Assembly (NCBI GenBank): GCA_030620575.1
Contig: JAUXEL010000046.1
Span: 1 to 10,960 of the forward strand
DNA length: 10,960 nucleotides
DNA from: Fidelibacterota bacterium
Lineage (GTDB): Bacteria > Fidelibacterota > Fidelibacteria > Fidelibacterales > Fidelibacteraceae
Direction: 5' to 3'
Part shown: one piece after another, positions 1-5,142 of the stretch
Layout of the letters: each line of letters opens with the position of its first letter
Position numbering within the stretch: position 1 is the first letter of the stretch
Position numbers and translations under genes: made by a program
Notes under the pieces: model-generated
What the model was told of the DNA's origin: nothing
What the model saw: the letters and a program-made list of their open reading frames with translations, nothing else
The model's database searches: none

Positions 1-203
1 CGCTATCCTGGCGTTCAATAACCGATGTTTTCTGGATAGGTATACATCGTTCTGCTCATTTCTGTTATGCTATAAATGCTGTTTTAATTTAAAGATTCAA
101 AATATGTTTGTCAAACATTATTTTATTATTATTTTTTTACTTTTATTATACATTATTACTATATGTTATATTGTCAACTTATTGGTTCTAATAACATTTA
201 GTC

Positions 204-229
204 GTCTGACCTTTTCCCATTTGTCAGAC
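204..229. repeat. Short inverted repeat (7-bp arms, 12-nt loop)
   Basis: GTCTGAC (204-210) and GTCAGAC (223-229) are perfect inverted complements separated by 12 bases. No T-tract follows, so it does not look like an intrinsic terminator. It lies about 65 bases upstream of the candidate proS -10 element and could be a protein-binding site, or chance. Confidence 0.3.
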
Positions 230-292
230 AGTTGTATTTATTATATTTATTTCAGGACAACTCATACTGTTTTCCCTTTACTGTTTACCGCT

Positions 293-298
293 TATAAT
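293..298 (+). promoter_or_regulatory. Candidate -10 element for proS
   Basis: A perfect TATAAT hexamer lies 82 bases before the proS start codon. No recognisable TTGACA-like -35 stands 16-18 bases upstream (the region reads TTTTCC), so the call rests on the hexamer and position alone. In AT-rich DNA such matches arise by chance. Confidence 0.3.
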
Positions 299-379
299 CT
301 TGCAATTTATGCTTTTTCCCTATAAATTCACGGGTTATGAAATTATGATGTACATGGGAAAGAATACGAAAGGATTCAC

Positions 380-1810
380 ATGAGTAAAGGGGTTACACCT
401 CAATCAGAGAACTATGCAAAATGGTATACGGATGTCGTACAAAAAGCCGAATTAGCTGATTATTCTCCCGTAAAGGGATGTATGGTCATTCGTCCATATG
501 GATATGCACTGTGGGAAAATATTCAAGCCGAACTTGACAAAATGTTTAAGGAAACCGGGCACGTTAATGCCTATTTTCCTATGCTCATCCCTGAAGGATT
601 TTTAAAAAAAGAAGCGGAGCATATTGAGGGCTTTGCTCCTGAACTGGCTATCGTAACACACGCCGGCGGAAAAAAACTTGAAGAACCCCTTGTTATTCGT
701 CCGACTTCCGAAACTATAATTTGGGCAATGTATAAAAAATGGATCAATTCCTACCGTGATCTGCCTTTATTGATCAATCAGTGGGCAAATATTGTCCGCT
801 GGGAGATGCGGACACGCATGTTTTTGCGTACCACAGAGTTTCTATGGCAGGAAGGGCATACCGCCCATGCAAACGCGGAAGAAGCTATGGAAGAATCTCT
901 TAAAATGGTTCATGTATACCAGAATTTTGCCGAACAATATATGGCTATGCCGGTTATAGTTGGTAAAAAAACCGAGAATGAAAAATTTGCCGGAGCAATT
1001 GATACCTTTACCATAGAAGCCATGATGGGTGATAAACGTGCGCTGCAATCGGGAACCAGCCATTATCTTGGGCAGAATTTTGCCAAAGCCTTTGATGTCA
1101 CTTTTCAAAATGAAAGCAATGAAAAAGAATATGTCTATGCCTCCAGCTGGGGAGTTAGTACGCGCCTGATAGGTGCTTTGATCATGACACATGGAGATGA
1201 TAAGGGACTTATTCTTCCTCCGAGAATTGCCCCCTACCAAGTGGTAATTGTTCCCATTTACCGCGATAATGAAGCAAAATCTACAGTAATGACATATATT
1301 GAGACAATTACTAATGAACTAAAGTCCCAAGGTGTTCGCTTTCATCTTGATACACGGGAAGCCCTCTCTCCCGGATATAAATTTAATGATTGGGAAATGA
1401 AAGGTGTCCCCCTGCGTCTGGAAATTGGACTACGGGATGTTGAAAAAGGAAATGTGGTTGTTTTTAGACGCGATAACGCTGAAAAAATCATTGAAACAAA
1501 AGATGCTTTCTGCGCTTCGATTACACGCCTTTTAGAGACGATCCAGAAAAGCATGTTTGAAAACCGGAAAGCTTTCCGCGAAGAGAATATCAGCAATATT
1601 TCAAATTATGATGAACTTAAGATTGCAACCGAATTCGGTGGATTTGCCCGTGCTTTCTGGGCCGGAACCGATGAAGAAGAAAAACAAATACAGAAAGAAA
1701 CAAAAGTAACCATCCGCTGCATCCCCCTTGAACAATCCGGCAAGAGCGGTACTTGTTTTTACACCGGGAAACAGACGACCAAACAGGTTGTTCTGGCGAA
1801 AGCGTATTAG
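380..1810 (+). CDS. proS: Prolyl-tRNA synthetase, archaeal/eukaryote type (class II)
   Basis: Charges tRNA(Pro) with proline in the cytoplasm, using ATP. The 476-residue protein has the class IIa core of the archaeal/eukaryotic-like ProRS group, without the ~180-residue editing insertion of the typical long bacterial enzyme. Visible landmarks are the early helix after GCMVIRPYG (33-41), the proline-pocket TSE (109-111), motif 2 around RWEMRTRMFLRTTEFLWQEG (140-159) and motif 3 around WGVSTRLIGALIMTHGDDKG (257-276). A C-terminal anticodon-binding domain runs from about 285 to 395, followed by the small extra C-terminal domain that ends in the conserved AKAY with terminal Tyr. That last domain often binds zinc with four Cys; here I see only C447 and C459 in the region, so the site looks degenerate. 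The start is set by AAAGGA five bases upstream. The gene is separated from recO by a repeat tract and is probably transcribed alone. Confidence 0.97.
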   Translation: MSKGVTPQSENYAKWYTDVVQKAELADYSPVKGCMVIRPYGYALWENIQAELDKMFKETGHVNAYFPMLIPEGFLKKEAEHIEGFAPELAIVTHAGGKKLEEPLVIRPTSETIIWAMYKKWINSYRDLPLLINQWANIVRWEMRTRMFLRTTEFLWQEGHTAHANAEEAMEESLKMVHVYQNFAEQYMAMPVIVGKKTENEKFAGAIDTFTIEAMMGDKRALQSGTSHYLGQNFAKAFDVTFQNESNEKEYVYASSWGVSTRLIGALIMTHGDDKGLILPPRIAPYQVVIVPIYRDNEAKSTVMTYIETITNELKSQGVRFHLDTREALSPGYKFNDWEMKGVPLRLEIGLRDVEKGNVVVFRRDNAEKIIETKDAFCASITRLLETIQKSMFENRKAFREENISNISNYDELKIATEFGGFARAFWAGTDEEEKQIQKETKVTIRCIPLEQSGKSGTCFYTGKQTTKQVVLAKAY

Positions 1811-1815
1811 GAAGA

Positions 1816-1867
1816 GAGTTTAGAGTTTAGAGTTTAGAGTTTAGGGTTTAGGAGTTTAAGAGTTTAA
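1816..1867. repeat. GAGTTTA heptamer tandem repeat
   Basis: GAGTTTA occurs at 1816, 1823, 1830 and 1837 without interruption, then GGGTTTA at 1844. The period then shifts to eight, with GAGTTTAA at 1852 and 1860. Seven near-identical units in 52 bases is a slippage-prone microsatellite. The same heptamer core recurs at 1917 and 1963 inside the hairpin modules, tying the three parts of the tract together. Confidence 0.92.
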
Positions 1868-1970
1868 GACCTGCTCTTCGTCCCGAAACTTCGGGATGGT
1901 GAAGGAGAGGTTTAAGAGTTTAAGGCCTGCTCTCCAAAACCTTGGTGAAGGAGAGGTTTAAGAGTTTAAG
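1868..1970. repeat. Two hairpin-bearing repeat modules
   Basis: An exact 28-bp direct repeat occupies 1897-1924 and 1943-1970 (it begins TGGTGAAGGAGAGG). CCTGCTCT precedes it at 1870-1877 and 1926-1933. Between these shared flanks the centres differ. Module 1 holds TCCCGAA/TTCGGGA (1881-1887 with 1890-1896), an almost perfect 16-bp palindrome. Module 2 is ten bases shorter in the centre and forms CTCTCC/GGAGAG (1930-1935 with 1950-1955), with an inner CCAA/TTGG pairing. Either could fold in RNA downstream of proS, but neither is followed by a T run, so termination is doubtful. Confidence 0.8.
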
Positions 1971-2000
1971 AGTTTAAATTAAATACTATATTCTTTACAA

Positions 2001-2048
2001 CTCGACAGCTCAACAACTCGACAGCTCAACAGCTCGACAACTCAACGG
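2001..2048. repeat. Six tandem 8-bp units, CTCRACAR, alternating G/A
   Basis: Units run CTCGACAG, CTCAACAA, CTCGACAG, CTCAACAG, CTCGACAA, CTCAACGG at 2001, 2009, 2017, 2025, 2033 and 2041. The fourth base alternates strictly G, A, G, A, G, A, so the basic period is really 16 bp repeated three times. The array ends seven bases before the recO start codon and leaves that gene without an evident Shine-Dalgarno sequence. Confidence 0.9.
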
Positions 2049-2055
2049 TCTTACC

Positions 2056-2799
2056 ATGCTACAAAACACACATGCATTTGTCCTGAAAATAAATCCAAAA
2101 GGAGAAACATCTTCTATTGTTCATTGTTTTTCACAGGATTTCGGGAAATTAATCCTCATCGCCAAGGGCGCAAAGACGGCTAAAAGTCAATTTAAGGGTC
2201 TCCTTGAACCTTTTTCCCTCTTGAACATCCATTTCAATGAAAAAAAGAATCGTGCTTACCAATTCTTATCTCAGGCAGAATATATAAATCCCTTCAGACA
2301 TCTTAAAGGGCAGCCTGAAGCAATATTATATGGCTCTATCATCTTGGAAATCCTTTATAAAGTACAAGAATATCAAGCAGATAAAACTCTTTTTGACTTG
2401 ATTAAAGCAGTATTTACCGCTATTGATAACGGAGTTCCTGCTATGTTGGCACATTGGTATTTTATCATGCATTATCTTCAGATAGAGGGTCTTCCGCTGA
2501 ATACCGATGCATGTTATCACTGCGGAGCTCCGCTGACATCTGCATACTTTCTTCCTAAACTTGGATATATTTACTGTGACGGCTGCCGCAGTGATTTTTC
2601 ACTTGAATGGGAACTTGATATGCCCACCATGTCTTTACTCAAAAGGTTATCGCAAATGGCACCGGAGGATCTGCCGGAAACAATATATGATAATCTAAAT
2701 AGCACCTTGATAAACCGCTTGCTTTGGAATACTTTGGCAACCCGGTTTGACAATTGCAGATCCCTACAATCAGTAACCATACTTAGAAAGGTATTATGA
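2056..2799 (+). CDS. recO: DNA repair protein RecO
   Basis: RecO anneals single strands and, with RecR (and RecF), helps RecA replace SSB at gaps and breaks; it acts in the cytoplasm on DNA. The 247-residue length is normal for the family. The N-terminal ~80 residues fit the RecO OB fold (HAFVLKINPKGETSSIVHCF, then LILIAKGAKTAKSQFKGLLE around 32-51). A helical part follows, and then a four-cysteine zinc site: C153, C156, C174 and C177 (CYHCG ... YCDGC). This ATG is the first possible start: going upstream, the frame crosses the CTCRACAR repeats without another ATG and meets TAA at 1975-1977. The start has no clear ribosome binding site (GGTCTTACC precedes it). The stop overlaps the start of the rhomboid gene by four bases, suggesting translational coupling. 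Confidence 0.93.
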   Translation: MLQNTHAFVLKINPKGETSSIVHCFSQDFGKLILIAKGAKTAKSQFKGLLEPFSLLNIHFNEKKNRAYQFLSQAEYINPFRHLKGQPEAILYGSIILEILYKVQEYQADKTLFDLIKAVFTAIDNGVPAMLAHWYFIMHYLQIEGLPLNTDACYHCGAPLTSAYFLPKLGYIYCDGCRSDFSLEWELDMPTMSLLKRLSQMAPEDLPETIYDNLNSTLINRLLWNTLATRFDNCRSLQSVTILRKVL

Positions 2800-3617
2800 A
2801 TCAATTTCGTTTTCGACTCCGACAACAGTTAACACCCGGTATCCGGGTTTTGATAATCAGCAATGTAATCATCTTTATTATTGGTATGCTTATTCCCCAA
2901 TTCAATCGCTATATGATCATTTTTGGCGGACTGGTTCCGGAACTTTTCATAAATAAATTCTTCCTCTGGCAGCCCGTTACATACATGTTCCTACATGGCG
3001 GACTTATGCATATCTTCTTTAATATGTTTGCTTTATGGATGTTTGGAACCGAGCTTGAAAGGCAATGGGGTACCCCGTTTTTCCTGAAATTTTATTTTAT
3101 CAGCGGAGTCGGTGCAGGTATTCTATCTGCTGTCATCCAACCTGCTTCAACTATCCCCATTATTGGTGCATCCGGGGCTATCTACGGGATTCTTCTGGGC
3201 TTTGCCATTATGTATCCCAATCGTATTGTTTATCTGAATTTCCTTATTCCAATTAAGGTAAAATACTTTGTTATGATATTTGCCGTTATTGAGCTCCTTG
3301 CCTCTATGGGTAGTGCCGGGATCCAGGATGGTGTCGCACATATAACGCATTTATCCGGTATGCTTTTCGGATATCTGTACCTGCTTTGGCATCAGCATCG
3401 CAATAAAAAAGGCACTAGAAAAAAAATCGGCTTTATATGGAAATCCAAAACGAGGGATTTTACTAAGAAACCATCGCGGGACACACGCAACGCTGAAGAA
3501 AAGGAGCTGGACGACTTAATGGACCGCATTGCAGCGAAGGGCTATGAAAGTTTGCATGAGGAAGAAAAAATCCGCTTGCTTGAACTTAGCGGAAAGTATA
3601 AAAAAAATAAACAATAG
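2796..3617 (+). CDS. Rhomboid-family intramembrane serine protease with C-terminal tail domain
   Basis: Rhomboids cut transmembrane substrates inside the inner membrane using a Ser-His dyad. The catalytic serine is S126 in GASGAIYG (124-131) and the matching histidine is H182 in GVAHITHLSGMLFG. HGGLMHIFFNMFALWMFG (67-84) supplies the conserved His and Asn (H72, N76) that shape the oxyanion hole. About six transmembrane helices span residues 17-200, with a loop around ELERQWG (86-92). After the membrane domain, a basic linker (202-230) leads to a ~35-residue helical tail (EEKELDDLMDRIAAKGYESL, 234-253, then HEEEKIRLLELSGKY). That tail resembles the small domain at the end of many Bacteroidetes rhomboids (DUF6576-like, from memory). 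The ATGA overlap with recO suggests cotranscription. The substrate cannot be predicted. Confidence 0.92.
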   Translation: MNQFRFRLRQQLTPGIRVLIISNVIIFIIGMLIPQFNRYMIIFGGLVPELFINKFFLWQPVTYMFLHGGLMHIFFNMFALWMFGTELERQWGTPFFLKFYFISGVGAGILSAVIQPASTIPIIGASGAIYGILLGFAIMYPNRIVYLNFLIPIKVKYFVMIFAVIELLASMGSAGIQDGVAHITHLSGMLFGYLYLLWHQHRNKKGTRKKIGFIWKSKTRDFTKKPSRDTRNAEEKELDDLMDRIAAKGYESLHEEEKIRLLELSGKYKKNKQ

Positions 3618-3647
3618 TGCCTGCTTTTTTACACCTGTTAATTGCAC

Positions 3648-3668
3648 TTATCCACAATTTTATCCACA
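3648..3668 (+). promoter_or_regulatory. Two tandem perfect DnaA boxes
   Basis: TTATCCACA occurs at 3648-3656 and again at 3660-3668, in the same orientation with a 12-bp start-to-start period. Both match the consensus TTATNCACA exactly. No further box, direct or inverted, is seen in the gap. The spacing would put two DnaA molecules close together on nearly the same face of the helix. The boxes sit about 45-65 bases upstream of the candidate dnaB -10. Confidence 0.7.
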
Positions 3669-3713
3669 CGCAAGTCATTATTAATTATATATTAATCGTA
3701 TTTTCCTTTCTTT

Positions 3714-3719
3714 TATAAT
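3714..3719 (+). promoter_or_regulatory. Candidate -10 element for the dnaB gene train
   Basis: Perfect TATAAT, 40 bases before the dnaB ATG. The -35 region is ATTAAT-like, not a good match, so activation by a bound protein or a non-E. coli type -35 is possible. Transcription would begin inside or next to the palindrome at 3726-3740. Confidence 0.4.
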
Positions 3720-3725
3720 TTACTT

Positions 3726-3740
3726 CAATTAACTTAATTG
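3726..3740. promoter_or_regulatory. 15-bp palindrome at the expected dnaB transcription start
   Basis: CAATTAA, a central C, then TTAATTG: perfect 7-bp arms. It lies directly downstream of TATAAT, where a repressor dimer would block initiation. Its AT-only core makes a chance origin quite possible. Confidence 0.35.
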
Positions 3741-3759
3741 TAATCACTATGAGGACATC

Positions 3760-5136
3760 ATGACAGATAAACAAGATATAACACGAATCCCCCCGCAGTC
3801 TATTGATTCTGAAAAAGCAGTATTGGGATCAATGATGCAGGATGATATTGCCGCAAGCCGTTCACTCGAAATACTTAACGAAGATTGTTTTTATCTGGAT
3901 GCGCATAAGTTCATTTTCCGTGCAATGACAGAATTATATACAGGACATAAACCGATCGATCAACTGTCGGTTGTCGAAAAACTTTCGCAATTGAAACTTA
4001 TTGATGATGTTGGCGGTGCTGCCGTTGTTTCTGATATGATAAATCGCGTTCCTTCGGCGGCCAATATTGAATATTACGCAAATATTGTGAAGGATAAATA
4101 TGTTTTACGCACTATTATTAAAACATCCAACGAAATGATCAATAAGGCTTTTTCTGAGGATGATGAGCCTGATGTTGTTCTTGATCGTGCACAGCAGATA
4201 ATATTCCAGTTGCGTGAAAACAGCGCAACACAGGATTTTATTGATATAAAAAATATTCTGCATCCCGCGGTGGAGCATATTGAGAATTTATCACAGCATC
4301 ATGGCGATATTGTGGGTATTCCCACCGGCTTTAAAAAATTTGACGATATTACAAACGGGTTCCAAAATTCTGATCTGGTTGTTATTGCGGGACGACCTTC
4401 AATGGGAAAAACTGCTTTAGCACTTTCCATGCTACGTAATATGTCTATTGATCATGATATCCACGTCGGATTTTTCTCCCTTGAGATGTCTCAGGAAGGT
4501 ATTGCTATGCGTTTATTAAGTATGGAAAGCGGGATAGATCATCAAAAGCTACGTCGCGGTAAAGTTCCAACAAATCTTTGGCAGAATCTGATAGCAGCCG
4601 CAGCAAAAATTAACGATGCCCACATTCATTTTGATTTTTCACCAAATTTAAATGTTCTTGATATGCGCAGCCGGGCACGCAGGTTAAAAAGCCGACTGGG
4701 GAAACTGGATATTATTTTTGTGGATTATATGCAGATCGCTCATGCAACCATCGGACGCAATGACAATCGGCAGCATGAAGTTGCCATGATCAGTCAGCAA
4801 TTGAAAGCTCTTGCAAAGGAAATGAATATTCCTGTTGTCGCGCTATCACAGTTAAGTCGGGCACCGGAGCAACGTGGCGGTGATAACAGGCCTAAACTAT
4901 CCGACTTACGTGATTCCGGAGCTATTGAGCAGGATGCCGATTTAGTAATGTTTATTCATCGACAGCATTATTATTCTAAACAGCAAGATGATGAAGGCAA
5001 GGGAGAAATTATTATTGCAAAACACCGGAACGGCCCCACCGGACTGGTTCACCTTACATTCCGGGATAATATTGTTCGCTTTTTTGATGCACCGTTTGGT
5101 ACATACGCCGAAGAAGCGGAAGAGAAAGCTTTTTAA
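3760..5136 (+). CDS. dnaB: Replicative DNA helicase DnaB
   Basis: The hexameric helicase that opens the replication fork and binds primase and the clamp loader. The 458-residue protein is of normal length and complete. The N-terminal helical domain spans about 10-115 (PPQSIDSEKAVLGSMM at 11-26). A linker leads to the RecA-like motor domain from about 180: Walker A GRPSMGKT (211-218), the FFSLEMS segment (238-244), Walker B LDIIFVDYMQ (316-325, D322), the sensor region ALSQLSRAPEQRGGDNRPKL (361-380) followed by SDLRDSGAIEQDAD (381-394), and KHRNGPTG (421-428), which carries the arginine-finger region. No intein interrupts these motifs, although DnaB is a frequent intein host. GAGGA four bases before the ATG supports the start. 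It is the first gene of the train, six bases before rel, and follows two DnaA boxes. Confidence 0.97.
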   Translation: MTDKQDITRIPPQSIDSEKAVLGSMMQDDIAASRSLEILNEDCFYLDAHKFIFRAMTELYTGHKPIDQLSVVEKLSQLKLIDDVGGAAVVSDMINRVPSAANIEYYANIVKDKYVLRTIIKTSNEMINKAFSEDDEPDVVLDRAQQIIFQLRENSATQDFIDIKNILHPAVEHIENLSQHHGDIVGIPTGFKKFDDITNGFQNSDLVVIAGRPSMGKTALALSMLRNMSIDHDIHVGFFSLEMSQEGIAMRLLSMESGIDHQKLRRGKVPTNLWQNLIAAAAKINDAHIHFDFSPNLNVLDMRSRARRLKSRLGKLDIIFVDYMQIAHATIGRNDNRQHEVAMISQQLKALAKEMNIPVVALSQLSRAPEQRGGDNRPKLSDLRDSGAIEQDADLVMFIHRQHYYSKQQDDEGKGEIIIAKHRNGPTGLVHLTFRDNIVRFFDAPFGTYAEEAEEKAF

Positions 5137-5142
5137 TAAATT

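Larger units (their letters stand above)
1..379. other. AT-rich region upstream of proS, no convincing gene
   Basis: No gene can be supported here. Bases 3-92 are open in one forward frame ending at TAA (90-92), and the final residues (...VFWIGIHRSAHFCYAINAVLI) could be the tail of a gene starting before the window, but 29 codons are too few to judge. A second forward frame is open from base 2 to 325; its product is a Phe/Tyr/Ile/Cys-rich string, as expected from translating AT-rich non-coding DNA, and it has no ribosome binding site. From about base 85 the DNA becomes strongly T-rich. The region also holds an inverted repeat (204-229), a TATAAT hexamer (293-298) and the proS ribosome binding site AAAGGA (369-374), five bases before the ATG. 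Confidence 0.6.
1811..2055. repeat. Composite intergenic repeat tract between proS and recO
   Basis: This 245-base gap has no gene. It contains, in order: (i) four perfect GAGTTTA heptamers (1816-1843), one GGGTTTA (1844-1850), then 8-mer GAGTTTAA units to 1867; (ii) two related modules, 1868-1910 and 1925-1956, each beginning CCTGCTCT and ending TGGTGAAGGAGAGG, linked and followed by TTTAAGAGTTTAAG; (iii) an AT-rich spacer (1971-1998) with a weak TATATT (1987-1992) that could serve recO; (iv) six 8-bp CTCRACAR units (2001-2048). Simple-sequence intergenic tracts of this style occur in other FCB-type genomes (recollection, not checked). No terminator with a T-tract is seen after proS. Confidence 0.9.
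3618..3759 (+). promoter_or_regulatory. dnaB upstream region: DnaA boxes, AT-rich tract, promoter, palindrome
   Basis: This 142-base gap separates the rhomboid gene from dnaB. In order it contains a T6 run (3625-3630) without a hairpin, two perfect DnaA boxes (3648-3656, 3660-3668), a strongly AT-rich stretch (about 3676-3745), a TATAAT hexamer (3714-3719), a 15-bp palindrome (3726-3740) and the dnaB ribosome binding site GAGGA (3751-3755). The arrangement reads as a DnaA-responsive promoter for dnaB and the genes behind it, or less likely as a small unwinding region. Confidence 0.65.

Noticed and set aside
3..92. Possible C-terminus of a gene starting before the window
   Set aside because: Only 29 codons are visible and other frames on both strands are also open over the first bases, so it cannot be told from chance.
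104..325. Open frame of 73 codons upstream of proS
   Set aside because: Product is a low-complexity Phe/Tyr/Ile/Leu/Cys string from T-rich DNA, without ribosome binding site or family resemblance; better explained as non-coding leader.
1..379. T-box or other riboswitch controlling proS
   Set aside because: No T-box consensus, specifier stem or terminator hairpin is visible; only one 7-bp inverted repeat.
842..1240. Antisense open frame of 132 codons inside proS
   Set aside because: Runs opposite conserved ProRS motifs 2 and 3; product has no recognisable features and no ribosome binding site.
1816..1850. Telomere-like TTTAGGG repeat
   Set aside because: Only one unit reads TTTAGGG; the rest read TTTAGAG. 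It is a bacterial intergenic microsatellite between housekeeping genes.
1811..2055. CRISPR array
   Set aside because: Units are 7-8 bp and contiguous, with no unique spacers of regular length and no cas genes in the window.
3616..3648. Intrinsic terminator after the rhomboid gene
   Set aside because: There is a T6 run at 3625-3630 but no GC-rich hairpin before it; AGTGC (3616-3620) and GCACT (3644-3648) are too far apart and on the wrong sides of the T run.
3760..5136. Intein within dnaB
   Set aside because: Walker A, Walker B and later motifs follow at normal spacing in a 458-residue protein, leaving no room for an insertion.
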